DNA of 64,000 nucleotides from Limnobacter sp. (GTDB taxonomy: Bacteria; Pseudomonadota; Gammaproteobacteria; Burkholderiales; Burkholderiaceae_B), in contig JARWZZ010000011.1 in NCBI GenBank assembly GCA_029866125.1, positions 124,001 to 188,000 of the forward strand, written 5' to 3'. Made by a program: the position numbers and the translations under genes. The notes under the pieces are model-generated. The model had not been told where the DNA came from and did no database searches. It saw only the letters and a program-made list of their open reading frames with translations. Of the stretch, positions 1-12,589 are shown one piece after another (within the stretch, counting starts at the first letter, position 1; every line of letters begins with the position of its first letter).

Positions 1-1875
1 ATCATGGTGTTTATGGATGTGATGGAAGGTAATACCTTCAACGGCACATTGTATGAATGGGCGGTCATTGGTAGCCTGAAGTTTGAAGTCGGTTTCCTGA
101 TTGACACGCTGACCGCTACCATGATGTTGGTTGTGACCTCCGTGTCCTTGATGGTGCACATCTACACCATCGGCTACATGCATGAAGACGAGGGTTATCA
201 GCGCTTTTTCGCTTACATCTCCCTGTTTACTTTCAGCATGTTGATGCTGGTGATGTCCAATAACTTCCTTCAGTTGTTCTTCGGCTGGGAAGCAGTGGGC
301 TTGGTTTCATATTTGCTGATTGGTTTTTGGTACACAAAGCCAACCGCTGTACACGCCAATTTGAAGGCTTTTTTGGTCAACCGTGTGGGTGACTTTGGCT
401 TCATTTTAGGCATTGGTTTGGTGTTGGCTTATGCAGGCTCCATGAACTACACGGAAGTGTTTGCCAAGGCTGATGTGTTGGCTGCAGCAACTTTCCCTGG
501 CACCGACTGGCCACTTCTGGCTGTTGCCTGCATTTGCCTGTTTATTGGTGCAATGGGTAAGTCAGCACAATTTCCTCTGCATGTGTGGCTGCCCGATTCC
601 ATGGAAGGCCCAACACCGATCTCCGCTCTGATTCATGCTGCAACCATGGTGACCGCCGGTATCTTCATGGTGTCACGTATGTCCCCTCTGTTTGAGTTGT
701 CAGACATTGCGTTGAATTTCATTTTGGTTATTGGTTCAATCACCGCTTTGTTTATGGGCTTTTTGGGCATTATCCAGAATGACATTAAGCGTGTGGTGGC
801 CTATTCCACATTGTCCCAGTTGGGCTACATGACTGTTGCATTGGGTGTGTCTGCTTACCCCATCGCGATCTTCCACTTGATGACACATGCTTTCTTCAAA
901 GCCTTGTTGTTCTTGGGTGCAGGCTCTGTGATTATGGGAATGCATCACAACCAAGACATGCGCTACATGGGTGGTCTGTGGAAGCACATGCCAATCACTT
1001 GGATCACGTCTTTGATTGGTTCGCTTGCTTTGATCGGTACCCCATTCTTTGCGGGCTTCTATTCCAAGGACAGTATTATCGAAGCGGTGCACGCAAGCAA
1101 TTTGTCCGCCTCTGGTTTTGCAAACTTTGCTGTGATTGCTGGTGTGTTCATTACGGCGTTCTATTCTTTCCGTATGTACTTTTTGGTTTTCCACGGCAAA
1201 GAGCGTTACGACCAAATGCCGCATGACCCGCACCACGATAATGCTCACGACGACCATGCCCATGATGATCATGGACACGGCCATCACGGGCCGTTCAAAC
1301 CGCATGAATCACCTTGGGTTGTAACACTGCCTTTGATTTTGCTGGCAATTCCTTCGGTGATTATCGGCTACATCGCGATTGAACCGATGGTGTTCGGTGA
1401 GTTCTTCAAAGGTGTAATCACGATTGCACCGCAGCACACTGCACTGGCTACGTTTGCTGAAGAGTTCCATGGTGCTGCAGCAATGGGAATGCATGCCTTC
1501 TCGACGCTGCCTTTCTGGCTGGCTTTGGGTGGTGTGGTTGCAGCGGCTGTTTGCTATTTGTTTGTACCGGCAATTCCTGCGGCGTTCATGAAGTTCTTGA
1601 AGCCCATTCATACTTTGTTGGACAACAAGTACTACATGGACAAGTTCAACGAAGTGGTGTTTGCTGGCGGCGCTCGCGGCTTGGGGCAGTTGCTTTGGCA
1701 GGTGGGTGACCGTATTTTGATCGATGGTCTTCTGGTGAATGGCAGTGCGAGGCTGGTAGGCATGGTGTCTGGATTGGTGAGATTCGCTCAAAGCGGTTTC
1801 ATCTATCACTATGCATTTGCCATGATTCTCGGCGTACTTGCCATGGTCATCGCGTTCGTTTCTTTGAAATACTAA
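1..1875 (+). CDS. nuoL: NADH-quinone oxidoreductase subunit L (5'-truncated by the window edge)
   Basis: Proton-pumping, antiporter-like membrane subunit of respiratory complex I. The frame is already open at base 1 (the codon before the ATG at base 4 is in frame), and the visible protein begins at about residue 55 of a typical NuoL, so the true start lies outside the window. Family blocks seen include GWEAVGLVSYLLIGFW, AQFPLHVWLPDSMEGPTP and the SAYPIAIFHLMTHAFFKA region, followed by the long C-terminal lateral-helix part. A His/Asp-rich cytoplasmic-type loop lies at visible residues 406-430. It is followed 35 bases later by nuoM, as expected for the nuo operon. Identity is essentially certain; only the start is missing. 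Confidence 0.97.
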   Translation: MMVFMDVMEGNTFNGTLYEWAVIGSLKFEVGFLIDTLTATMMLVVTSVSLMVHIYTIGYMHEDEGYQRFFAYISLFTFSMLMLVMSNNFLQLFFGWEAVGLVSYLLIGFWYTKPTAVHANLKAFLVNRVGDFGFILGIGLVLAYAGSMNYTEVFAKADVLAAATFPGTDWPLLAVACICLFIGAMGKSAQFPLHVWLPDSMEGPTPISALIHAATMVTAGIFMVSRMSPLFELSDIALNFILVIGSITALFMGFLGIIQNDIKRVVAYSTLSQLGYMTVALGVSAYPIAIFHLMTHAFFKALLFLGAGSVIMGMHHNQDMRYMGGLWKHMPITWITSLIGSLALIGTPFFAGFYSKDSIIEAVHASNLSASGFANFAVIAGVFITAFYSFRMYFLVFHGKERYDQMPHDPHHDNAHDDHAHDDHGHGHHGPFKPHESPWVVTLPLILLAIPSVIIGYIAIEPMVFGEFFKGVITIAPQHTALATFAEEFHGAAAMGMHAFSTLPFWLALGGVVAAAVCYLFVPAIPAAFMKFLKPIHTLLDNKYYMDKFNEVVFAGGARGLGQLLWQVGDRILIDGLLVNGSARLVGMVSGLVRFAQSGFIYHYAFAMILGVLAMVIAFVSLKY

Positions 1876-1910
1876 GGCTGGGCTGAAGTCCTTACATTTG
1901 GATCATATCG

Positions 1911-3392
1911 ATGCATAACAATATTCCTTATCTAAGTCTGGCAATTTGGTTGCCCATTGCTTTCGGCGTGCTCATCATGTCGTTTGGCAATGATAAAAAT
2001 GCAGCAGCTACTCGCGGTTTGTCATTGGTGGCTGCAGTGGTCAGCTTCTTGGTCACCTTGCCTTTGTATTTTGGCTTTGATTCCTCAACTGCTGCTTTTC
2101 AGTTCACCGAAACCTTGCCGTGGATTGAGGCTTTTGGCGCTTCCTATCGCCTGGGTGTAGATGGTCTGTCCGTCTGGTTCGTGATTTTGACTGCGTTAAT
2201 CACCATATTTGTGGTGATTGCAGCATGGGAAGTGATTGAGGTAAAAGTGGCCCAGTACATGGCCGCGTTCTTGATTCTCTCTGGCGTCATGATCGGTGTT
2301 TTCGCTGCGTTGGATGGCTTGCTGTTTTACGTCTTCTTTGAAGCCACTTTGATTCCGATGTACATCATCGTGGGTGTATGGGGTGGTCCAAACCGTATTT
2401 ATGCCGCGTTCAAGTTCTTCTTGTACACCTTGATGGGTTCATTGCTGACTTTGGTTGCAATTGTGTATTTGCAGTCCCAATCAGGTACTTTTGAGATCGC
2501 TGCTTGGCATAAGCTGCCACTCGATTTGACCGAACAGGTTTTGATCTTCTTGGCGTTCTTGATGGCGTTTGCGGTGAAGGTGCCGATGTGGCCTGTTCAC
2601 ACTTGGTTGCCTGATGCCCACGTGGAAGCCCCGACTGGCGGTTCTGTGGTGTTGGCTGCCATTATGCTGAAGTTGGGTGGCTATGGCTTCTTGCGTTTGT
2701 CTTTGCCCATCGCACCCGATGCGAGCCATGAGTTGGCCGGCTTCATGATTACCTTGTCGCTGATTGCCGTGGTTTACATTGGCATGGTGGCTTTGGTTCA
2801 GAAAGACATGAAGAAGCTGGTTGCTTATTCATCCATTGCCCACATGGGTTTTGTGATTCTCGGTTTTTTCATCTTCTCCGATTTGGCCGTACAAGGCGCT
2901 TTGGTTCAGATGATTTCTCACGGTTTTATTTCTGCCGCCATGTTTTTGTGTATCGGCGTTTTGTATGACCGTGTACACAGCCGCGAAATTTCTGCCTACG
3001 GTGGCGTAGCCAATACCATGCCCAAATTCGCAGCTTTCTTCCTTCTGTTTGCGATGGCCAACTCGGGTTTGCCCGCAACCAGTGGTTTTGTGGGTGAGTT
3101 CATGGTTATTCTGGCCGCAGTCAAATACAACTTCTGGATTGGCGCACTGGCTGCCACCACGCTGATTTTCGGTGCTGCGTATTCCTTGTGGATGTACAAG
3201 CGGGTGGTGTTCGGCAAAGTGGCCAACGACCATGTGAAAGACCTCACCGACATCAATGGTCGTGAGTTCGTCATGCTGGCTGGTCTAGCAATTTTCGTTA
3301 TGGCCATGGGTTTGTATCCAAAGCCATTCACCGATGTTATGCAGGTCTCCGTTGAAGCATTGCTTCAGCATGTGGCCCAGTCCAAGCTTTAA
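1911..3392 (+). CDS. nuoM: NADH-quinone oxidoreductase subunit M
   Basis: Second antiporter-like proton-pumping subunit of complex I, 493 residues with about 14 hydrophobic helices, the usual family length. The essential glutamate of helix 5 is visible as E144 in YVFFEATLIPMYI, and the helix-7 lysine as K223 in AVKVPMWPVHTWLPDAHVEAP-like sequence. The ATG start at 1911 is followed by MHNNIPYLSLAIWLPIAFG, a normal N-terminal first helix. It lies between nuoL and nuoN with short gaps (35 and 13 bases), so all three should be co-transcribed. No anomalies are seen. Confidence 0.97.
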   Translation: MHNNIPYLSLAIWLPIAFGVLIMSFGNDKNAAATRGLSLVAAVVSFLVTLPLYFGFDSSTAAFQFTETLPWIEAFGASYRLGVDGLSVWFVILTALITIFVVIAAWEVIEVKVAQYMAAFLILSGVMIGVFAALDGLLFYVFFEATLIPMYIIVGVWGGPNRIYAAFKFFLYTLMGSLLTLVAIVYLQSQSGTFEIAAWHKLPLDLTEQVLIFLAFLMAFAVKVPMWPVHTWLPDAHVEAPTGGSVVLAAIMLKLGGYGFLRLSLPIAPDASHELAGFMITLSLIAVVYIGMVALVQKDMKKLVAYSSIAHMGFVILGFFIFSDLAVQGALVQMISHGFISAAMFLCIGVLYDRVHSREISAYGGVANTMPKFAAFFLLFAMANSGLPATSGFVGEFMVILAAVKYNFWIGALAATTLIFGAAYSLWMYKRVVFGKVANDHVKDLTDINGREFVMLAGLAIFVMAMGLYPKPFTDVMQVSVEALLQHVAQSKL

Positions 3393-3405
3393 TTGAGGAA
3401 AGTCC

Positions 3406-4881
3406 GTGGATCAACTGAATTTTTCACTCGCTCTTCCTGAAATCGCACTGTCGCTGTTTGCTTGCGCATTCTTGATTGCAGACAGCGTGACCAAGGGTCG
3501 AATTCTTCCCCTGTTGCACAATATTGTTGTGTTGTTCTGTATTGGTTTGGGTGTGTACTGCCTGTCCCAAGTGTCTGGTGCTGCCACTCAAGTTACATTC
3601 CACAACACCTATGTCAGTGACGGTATGGCCTTGGCCCTGAAAGGTTTTTCAGCACTGGCAGTCGCCTTTACTTTGATTGTGGGTACAAGCTACGCCAAAG
3701 ACCGTGACATGTTCAAAGGCGAGCTTCATGCTTTGGTGCTGTTCTCGCTGTTGGGCCAGATGATCATGATTTCAGCCAACAATCTCTTGCTGATTTATCT
3801 GGGCGTTGAATTGCTATCCCTGTCATTGTATGCAGCAGTTGCCATGCGTCGTGATGACGTGAAGGCCACTGAAGCAGCCATGAAATACTTTGTGTTGGGC
3901 GCCTTGGCCTCTGGTTTCTTGTTGTACGGCATGTCGATGATTTACGGCGCAACAGGTTCGCTGGACTTGGGCGAAATTGCGCGCGCCAGTGTGTCTACCA
4001 ATGCCAACAACATTATTTTTGTATTTGGTTTGGTGTTTTTGGTGGCAGGCCTGGCCTTTAAGCTGGGTGTTGTTCCCTTCCACATGTGGGTGCCTGATGT
4101 GTATGAAGGCTCACCCTCGATTGCCACCTTGTTGATCAGTGGTGCTCCAAAACTGGCAGCATTTGCAATGATGATGCGCCTGTTGGTGGATGGCCTATTG
4201 GCTGTGGCCATGGAATGGCAACAGATGCTGATGGTGTTGGCGGTGTTGTCTTTGGCAATAGGCAATTTGGCTGCGATTGCACAAACCAATTTCAAACGAA
4301 TGTTGGGCTTTTCTACAATTTCGCAAATGGGCTTCATGCTTTTGGGCATGTTGTCTGGCGTGGTGAACAATGACACCGCCAATGCGGCTCAGGCCTATAG
4401 CTCTGCCATGTTCTACACAGTGACTTATGTATTGACTACATTGGGTACTTTCGGTGTGATCATGGTGATGTCCACCAAAGGCATTGAAGTAGAAAATATT
4501 TCAGACTTGAAAGGCTTGAACAAACGCTCGCCTTGGCTGGCTTTGGTGATGTTACTGCTGATGTTCTCACTGGCGGGTATTCCTCCCATGGTGGGTTTTG
4601 CAGCCAAGCTGTCGGTGCTTAAGTCTTTGTTGGCCGCAGACATGCTCTGGATTGCTGTGTACGCAGTCATGATGAGTTTGATTGGTGCGTTCTATTACAT
4701 TCGTATTGTCAAAACCATGTACTTCGATGCGCCAGAAGGCGCAACGGGTGAGGTGTTGATGGCTGTGGATGCCAAAGCAGTATTGGGCTTGAATGGCTTC
4801 GGTGTTGTTGTGGTTGGTTTGCTTCCAGCCCCACTGATGGCCCTGTGTTTTGATGTGATTCAGCGCTCATTGGCTGGTTGA
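3406..4881 (+). CDS. nuoN: NADH-quinone oxidoreductase subunit N
   Basis: Third antiporter-like membrane subunit of complex I, 491 residues. The start is GTG at 3406, supported by a GAGGAA ribosome-binding site at 3395-3400 and by the N-terminus MDQLNFSLALPEIALSLFA. Conserved blocks include LLLIYLGVELLSLSLYAAVA (helix-5 glutamate), FKLGVVPFHMWVPDVYEGSP and MLGFSTISQMGFMLLG. The gene follows nuoM by 13 bases and ends the nuo structural genes. In this bacterial group it is normally followed by a small DUF2818 gene, which is the case here. Confidence 0.97.
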   Translation: MDQLNFSLALPEIALSLFACAFLIADSVTKGRILPLLHNIVVLFCIGLGVYCLSQVSGAATQVTFHNTYVSDGMALALKGFSALAVAFTLIVGTSYAKDRDMFKGELHALVLFSLLGQMIMISANNLLLIYLGVELLSLSLYAAVAMRRDDVKATEAAMKYFVLGALASGFLLYGMSMIYGATGSLDLGEIARASVSTNANNIIFVFGLVFLVAGLAFKLGVVPFHMWVPDVYEGSPSIATLLISGAPKLAAFAMMMRLLVDGLLAVAMEWQQMLMVLAVLSLAIGNLAAIAQTNFKRMLGFSTISQMGFMLLGMLSGVVNNDTANAAQAYSSAMFYTVTYVLTTLGTFGVIMVMSTKGIEVENISDLKGLNKRSPWLALVMLLLMFSLAGIPPMVGFAAKLSVLKSLLAADMLWIAVYAVMMSLIGAFYYIRIVKTMYFDAPEGATGEVLMAVDAKAVLGLNGFGVVVVGLLPAPLMALCFDVIQRSLAG

Positions 4882-4896
4882 TTTGGGCAGGTTGAT

Positions 4897-5205
4897 TTGA
4901 ACGAAGATTTGGCTCGTGTCCTGATTGTTTTGATAGCCGTTGTAGCGGCCAATCTGCCTTTTGTGTCTTCACGGATGTTTGGCGTGATAAAGCTAAAGGT
5001 CAAAACAGGTTGGATTCGGGTTGTGGAAATTTTGATTGGTTATGGCATTGCTGGAGGAATCGGGGTAATGATCGAATCCTCCTTGGGTGTTGTGCATCCG
5101 CAGCGCTGGGAGTTTTTTGCTTTAACCTTTTGCTTGTTTCTGGTTTTTGCATACCCTGGCTTTGTGTACCGGTTTTTGTGGCGGTCGCCCGTGGTTAGAG
5201 CCTAA
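4897..5205 (+). CDS. DUF2818 family small membrane protein
   Basis: A 102-residue integral membrane protein with three hydrophobic segments (about residues 3-22, 38-58 and 71-95). The family DUF2818 is known from Betaproteobacteria, where it sits directly after nuoN; its function is not established, and a role in complex I assembly or stability is inferred only from position. The most likely start is TTG at 4897, 15 bases after the nuoN stop, since there is no ATG or GTG near enough to keep the first helix whole. It ends ahead of a strong hairpin terminator and is therefore the last gene of the nuo transcript. Confidence 0.8.
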   Translation: MNEDLARVLIVLIAVVAANLPFVSSRMFGVIKLKVKTGWIRVVEILIGYGIAGGIGVMIESSLGVVHPQRWEFFALTFCLFLVFAYPGFVYRFLWRSPVVRA

Positions 5206-5271
5206 CTTATTGGGCCCAATTCAGCTGGCTTAGTTCACCCAAGCAAAAGCTCTATCTTTCGATCCAACAAT

Positions 5272-5313
5272 AAAAAACCCCGACTGATTTTTTGAATCTG
5301 TCGGGGTTTTTTT
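5272..5313. terminator. Bidirectional intrinsic terminator between nuo operon and ETF-QO gene
   Basis: The stem CCCCGAC (5278-5284) pairs with GTCGGGG (5300-5306). It is flanked by an A-run (5272-5277) and a T-run (5307-5313), which extend the stem and give a T-run on either strand. It sits between two convergent transcripts, so it can end both the nuo operon and the ETF-QO gene. Confidence 0.9.
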
Positions 5314-5348
5314 ACGAACTGTAATTTTATGAATTAGTTCTTCACGAA

Positions 5349-7001
5349 TTACATGTTCGGGTAGTTTGGTCCACCGCCACCTTCAGGCACAACCCACACG
5401 ATGTTTTGTGTGGGGTCTTTGATGTCGCATGTTTTGCAGTGCACGCAGTTTTGTGCATTGATCTGCAATTGGTCTTTGCCTTCCTCAGTTTTGATGTACT
5501 CGTAAACACCAGCCGGGCAATAGCGGCTTTCTGGGCCAGCATAGGTAGTCAGGTTAATGTCTACTGGTACGCTTGCATTCCTTAATGTAAGGTGTGCAGG
5601 CTGGTTTTCCTCATGGTTTGTGTTTGAAATAAACACAGAACTCAAGCGGTCGAATGTGATTTTGCCATCAGGCTTTGGGTACTGAATGGGTTGGAACTCA
5701 GAAGCAGGGCGCAAGCATTCGTGATCCGCGTGCTTGTGGTGCAACGTCCAAGGCACTTTGCCACCAAAAACCTTTTGTTCCAAACCGACCATCATGGTGC
5801 CAGTGTACAAACCTTTGGCCATCCACTGTTTGAAGTTGCGTGCTTTGTAAAGCTCATCAAACAACCAAGAATCATGGAATGCTTTGGGATAAGCATCCAA
5901 TTCGTCCTGTGCACGGTCTTGAGCCAAAGCGTCAAAAATGGCTTCGGCTGCCAGCATGCCGCTCTTAATTGCTGCGTGGCTGCCTTTGATTCGTGATGCG
6001 TTCAAGAAACCAGCATCGCAACCTACAAGCGCCCCACCTGGGAACACCAGCTTGGGCAGCGACATCAAACCACCGGCAGTAATAGCGCGCGCACCATAAG
6101 AAATGCGTTTGCCGCCTTCGAAATATTTGCGAATTTCAGGATGGGTTTTGTAGCGTTGAAATTCCTCAAATGGCGACAGCCAGGGGTTTTCGTAGGACAA
6201 GCCCACCACAAAACCCACTGCAACCTGATTGTTCTCAAGGTGATACAGGAATGAACCGCCGTAGGTGCTGTTGTCCAGGGGCCAACCACCGGTGTGGATG
6301 ACCAAGCCAGGTTTGTGCATCTTCGGGTCAATTTCCCACAGTTCCTTCAAGCCAATACCATAGGCTTGTGGGTCGCGACCGTCATTTAGGCGGTATTTTT
6401 CCATCAGGCGTTTGCCCAAGTGGCCGCGCGCACCTTCTGCAAAAATGGTGTATTTGCCATGCAGTTCCATGCCCGGCTGGTAAGCATGAGTGCGCTCACC
6501 ATCTTTGCCGATACCCATGTCACCGGTGACTACGCCTTTCACAGCGCCTTTATCATCGTAAATGATGTCTGCGGCAGCAAAGCCGGGGAACACTTCCACG
6601 CCTAGGGCTTCAGCTTGTTCACCCAACCAGCGAACCACATTGGCCAAGCTGATCACATAGTTGCCATGGTTCTGAAAGCACTTGGGCAGTAGAAAGTTAG
6701 GCACCTTGGAGGCTGATTTCTCGGTCAAAAACAAGAATTGGTCTTCAACCACCTCTGTATTGAGTGGGGCGCCGCGTTCTTTCCAGTCTGGGAACAGTTC
6801 GTTCAGGGCAATGGGGTCCATCACCGCGCCGGAAAGGATGTGGGCACCGACCTCGGAGCCTTTCTCCAGCACAACCACGCTGATTTCCTGACCTTTTTCT
6901 GCGGCCAGTTGCTTGAGCCTAATCGCAGTGGAAAGCCCGGCAGGGCCGCCACCCACGACTACGACATCGTATTCCATCATGTCACGTTCGACGTCAGACA
7001 T
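5349..7001 (-). CDS. Electron transfer flavoprotein-ubiquinone oxidoreductase
   Basis: Inner-membrane-associated FAD and 4Fe-4S enzyme that passes electrons from electron transfer flavoprotein to ubiquinone, linking fatty- and amino-acid dehydrogenases to respiration. The 550-residue length is normal. The N-terminal dinucleotide-binding motif VVVVGGGPAGLSTAIRL lies at about residues 13-29, and the C-terminal cluster ligands appear as CPAGVYEY and NCVHCKTCDIKDP. The start at 7001 is supported by AGGAGA about eight bases upstream. It reads alone and away from the CoA-transferase genes, sharing a 229-base divergent upstream region with them. Sometimes named etfD or fixC-like; the identity is firm. 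Confidence 0.95.
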   Translation of the reverse strand: MSDVERDMMEYDVVVVGGGPAGLSTAIRLKQLAAEKGQEISVVVLEKGSEVGAHILSGAVMDPIALNELFPDWKERGAPLNTEVVEDQFLFLTEKSASKVPNFLLPKCFQNHGNYVISLANVVRWLGEQAEALGVEVFPGFAAADIIYDDKGAVKGVVTGDMGIGKDGERTHAYQPGMELHGKYTIFAEGARGHLGKRLMEKYRLNDGRDPQAYGIGLKELWEIDPKMHKPGLVIHTGGWPLDNSTYGGSFLYHLENNQVAVGFVVGLSYENPWLSPFEEFQRYKTHPEIRKYFEGGKRISYGARAITAGGLMSLPKLVFPGGALVGCDAGFLNASRIKGSHAAIKSGMLAAEAIFDALAQDRAQDELDAYPKAFHDSWLFDELYKARNFKQWMAKGLYTGTMMVGLEQKVFGGKVPWTLHHKHADHECLRPASEFQPIQYPKPDGKITFDRLSSVFISNTNHEENQPAHLTLRNASVPVDINLTTYAGPESRYCPAGVYEYIKTEEGKDQLQINAQNCVHCKTCDIKDPTQNIVWVVPEGGGGPNYPNM

Positions 7002-7179
7002 TGAATCTGTCTCCTATGATGCAAGGGCACATGAGTCCCTCGCTCTGTCTATCCTTCTCGCCCGAAATGGGGAGTCACCCTTATTTTAAGCCGTAAGCTT
7101 AGTGTAATTTTGCGGAAAAAGTAATTCTTGATGTCTACCTTGTAAATCTATCATTTGATGCATTGCAGCAAAGTTGGAC

Positions 7180-7185
7180 TATAAT
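7180..7185 (+). promoter_or_regulatory. Probable -10 element of the CoA-transferase operon
   Basis: TATAAT matches the sigma-70 -10 consensus 45 bases upstream of the ATG at 7231. A TTGATG at 7155-7160 is a candidate -35 but at a long 19-base spacing. The rest of the 7002-7230 intergenic stretch shows nothing else recognisable. Confidence 0.5.
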
Positions 7186-7230
7186 AAACTGATTCGCTGA
7201 TCTGACTAAATCATAATTTGAGGAAGCACC

Positions 7231-7938
7231 ATGGGGATGAACAAAGTTGCGGGTAGCGCTGCAGAGGCGCTTGCCAACCATCTAAAAGACGGTATGACGC
7301 TTGCGGTGGGTGGTTTTGGCTTGTGCGGTATTCCTGAAGCGCTGATTGAAGCGGTTAAAGAGTCCGGCGCCAAAAACCTGACTGTGATTTCAAACAATGC
7401 GGGTGTAGACGGCTTTGGTTTGGGCAAATTGCTTGAAACCCGTCAGGTACGCAAGATGATTTCCTCCTATGTGGGTGAAAACAAGGAATTTGAACGCCAA
7501 TATTTGAATGGTGAGTTGGAATTGGAATTCACCCCCCAAGGCACCTTGGCTGAAAAGTTGCGGGCTGGCGGGGCGGGCATTCCGGCCTTCTTTACCAAAA
7601 CGGGTTATGGCACTGTGATTGCCGATGGCAAGGAAACCCGTCAGATTGATGGCGAGTGGTATGTGCTGGAACGCAGCCTCACCGCTGATATTTCGCTGGT
7701 AAAGGGTTGGAAAGCGGACACATCCGGCAATATGATTTACCGCCTGACGGCGCGTAATTTTAACCCTGAATGTGCGATGGCCTCTAAATTTACAGTGGCC
7801 GAGGTCGAGGAGATTGTTGAATTGGGTGCGCTGGATCCGCACTTTATCCACACCCCCGGCATTTACATTCAGAAGCTTGTACTCAATGCCAGCCCTGAAA
7901 AGCGCATTGAAAAGCGCACTGTGACCACCCACGCATAA
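7231..7938 (+). CDS. scoA: 3-oxoacid CoA-transferase subunit A
   Basis: Alpha subunit of a family I CoA-transferase, moving CoA from succinyl-CoA to a 3-oxoacid such as acetoacetate in ketone-body or butanoate catabolism. It is 235 residues long, typical for the subunit. The motif [16 protein letters not shown] (about residues 27-42) and the following [15 protein letters not shown] are characteristic of SCOT-type A subunits. The ATG at 7231 follows AGGAAG at 7221-7226. The B subunit gene starts 14 bases downstream after its own ribosome-binding site, so the two form a heteromeric enzyme from one transcript. The exact 3-oxoacid (acetoacetate versus 3-oxoadipate) cannot be settled from sequence alone. 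Confidence 0.88.
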   Translation: MGMNKVAGSAAEALANHLKDGMTLAVGGFGLCGIPEALIEAVKESGAKNLTVISNNAGVDGFGLGKLLETRQVRKMISSYVGENKEFERQYLNGELELEFTPQGTLAEKLRAGGAGIPAFFTKTGYGTVIADGKETRQIDGEWYVLERSLTADISLVKGWKADTSGNMIYRLTARNFNPECAMASKFTVAEVEEIVELGALDPHFIHTPGIYIQKLVLNASPEKRIEKRTVTTHA

Positions 7939-7952
7939 GAAGGAGAATAAAA

Positions 7953-8597
7953 ATGGCATGGACGCGTGATGAAATGGCTGCACGTGCAGCGAAAGAACTT
8001 CAAGACGGTTTTTATGTGAATTTGGGCATTGGTTTGCCCACTTTGGTGCCGAACTACATTCCGGAAGGTATCGAAGTGATGCTTCAGTCCGAGAATGGAC
8101 TGCTGGGTATTGGTCCATTCCCGCTGGATGAGAACGTGGATGCGGATTTGATTAACGCTGGCAAGCAAACCATCACCACTTTGCCCGGTTCAGCGTTGTT
8201 TTCCAGCTCGGAGTCGTTTGCAATGATTCGGGGTGGGCACATCAATTTGGCGATTCTGGGTGCCATGCAGGTGAGCGAGAAGGGCGATTTGGCCAACTGG
8301 ATGATTCCCGGTAAATTGGTCAAAGGCATGGGCGGCGCGATGGACTTGGTGGCTGGCGTGAAGCGTGTCATTGTGCTGATGGAGCATGTGGCGACCAAAA
8401 AGGACGGTACAACCGACCTGAAAATCCTGTCTGAATGCAATTTGCCGTTGACTGGCAAGCGTGTGGTTCAACACATCATCACGGATTTGTGCGTGATGGA
8501 TGTGACGGATGATGGCTTGCTGGTGACCGAATTGGCCCCCGGAGTGACACGTGAAGAGGTCATCAACAGCACGGGTTGCCAACTTCGCTTCAAATAA
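7953..8597 (+). CDS. scoB: 3-oxoacid CoA-transferase subunit B
   Basis: Beta subunit of the same CoA-transferase, 214 residues. It carries the catalytic glutamate of family I enzymes in [12 protein letters not shown] (about residues 47-58), which forms the covalent glutamyl-CoA intermediate, and the [20 protein letters not shown] block. The AAGGAG ribosome-binding site at 7940-7945 precedes ATG 7953. It is translationally paired with the upstream A subunit. No defect is seen, so the pair should be active. Confidence 0.88.
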   Translation: MAWTRDEMAARAAKELQDGFYVNLGIGLPTLVPNYIPEGIEVMLQSENGLLGIGPFPLDENVDADLINAGKQTITTLPGSALFSSSESFAMIRGGHINLAILGAMQVSEKGDLANWMIPGKLVKGMGGAMDLVAGVKRVIVLMEHVATKKDGTTDLKILSECNLPLTGKRVVQHIITDLCVMDVTDDGLLVTELAPGVTREEVINSTGCQLRFK

Positions 8598-8633
8598 ATA
8601 GTCCTACTACTAAAAAGCCGAGCGGCCTCGGGT

Positions 8634-10324
<1,691 letters not shown>

Positions 10325-10344
10325 TTCATCAGGGGAGAGCAAAC

Positions 10345-11199
10345 ATGAAACTGTGTGATTTCGAAGTCGGCTTGGACAAGCCATTCTTTCTGATTGCTGG
10401 CCCCTGCGTGATTGAGTCTGAACAAATGGCGATGGATACTGCAGGCCAACTTAAGGAAATTTGCCAAGAGTTGGGCGTGCCTTTCATCTACAAAAGCTCC
10501 TATGACAAGGCCAACCGCAGTTCAGGGAAAAGCTTCCGTGGACTGGGTATGGAAAAAGGTTTGGACATTCTTGCGAATGTGAAAAAAACCTTGAATGTGA
10601 ATGTGTTGACCGACGTGCATGCGATTGAAGAAATCACTGCTGTTGCCTCAGTGGTGGATGTGTTGCAAACGCCCGCATTTTTGTGCCGCCAAACCGATTT
10701 TATTGAAGCGGTCGCCACTTGTGGCAAGCCGGTCAATATCAAAAAGGGCCAGTTTTTAGCCCCGGGCGACATGGTCAACGTGGTGGACAAAGCACGCAGC
10801 GCGGCCATTGATGCAGGTGGCGATGGCAAAAACATCATGGTGTGTGAGCGCGGCGTAAGCTTTGGTTACAACAACCTGGTTTCCGACATGCGTAGCTTGG
10901 CCATCATGCGCAACACGGGTTGCCCCGTGGTGTTTGATGCCACCCATTCCGTCCAATTGCCGGGTGGGCAAGGCACTGTATCTGGCGGGCAGCGCGAGTT
11001 TGTGCCGGTGTTGGCACGAGCCGCGGTGGCCGTGGGCATTTCCGGTTTGTTTATGGAATCCCATCCTAACCCCGCCAAAGCCATGTCGGACGGCCCCAAT
11101 GCATGGCCATTGCCGATGATGAAAGATTTGCTGAGGACACTCCAAGCGCTAGACCGTTTGGTGAAATCTGGCCCTTTGGCTGAAAGTCAGTTTGGCTGA
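10345..11199 (+). CDS. kdsA: 3-deoxy-8-phosphooctulonate synthase
   Basis: Condenses arabinose-5-phosphate and phosphoenolpyruvate to KDO-8-phosphate for the inner core of lipopolysaccharide. At 284 residues it has the usual length. It shows the N-terminal [13 protein letters not shown], the substrate-binding [17 protein letters not shown] segment and [12 protein letters not shown] near residue 200. The ATG at 10345 has GGGGAG 11 bases upstream. It is part of the pyrG-kdsA-eno cluster. Its presence indicates a Gram-negative envelope with KDO-containing LPS. Confidence 0.97.
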   Translation: MKLCDFEVGLDKPFFLIAGPCVIESEQMAMDTAGQLKEICQELGVPFIYKSSYDKANRSSGKSFRGLGMEKGLDILANVKKTLNVNVLTDVHAIEEITAVASVVDVLQTPAFLCRQTDFIEAVATCGKPVNIKKGQFLAPGDMVNVVDKARSAAIDAGGDGKNIMVCERGVSFGYNNLVSDMRSLAIMRNTGCPVVFDATHSVQLPGGQGTVSGGQREFVPVLARAAVAVGISGLFMESHPNPAKAMSDGPNAWPLPMMKDLLRTLQALDRLVKSGPLAESQFG

Positions 11200-11257
11200 G
11201 TTTAACTGAGTTCGACTAAGCCCCATTTCGATTTAAATTATTCATTTTGATTTTTAA

Positions 11258-12550
<1,293 letters not shown>

Positions 12551-12562
12551 TTCGTAATATGA

Positions 12563-12589
12563 GGCCCTGCTTTGGTAGGGCCTTGTTCT
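12563..12589 (+). terminator. Hairpin after eno, directly before the ftsB start
   Basis: GGCCCT (12563-12568) pairs with AGGGCC (12577-12582), followed by TTGTTCT. It resembles a weak intrinsic terminator. Because the ftsB ATG is at 12590, it may instead act as an attenuator or as a structure in the ftsB translation start region. Confidence 0.55.

Noticed and set aside
7390..8118. 242-codon open frame on the minus strand across the CoA-transferase genes
   Set aside because: It lies opposite the scoA/scoB pair, spans their junction and has no ribosome-binding site or recognisable domain; it is a shadow of the real genes.
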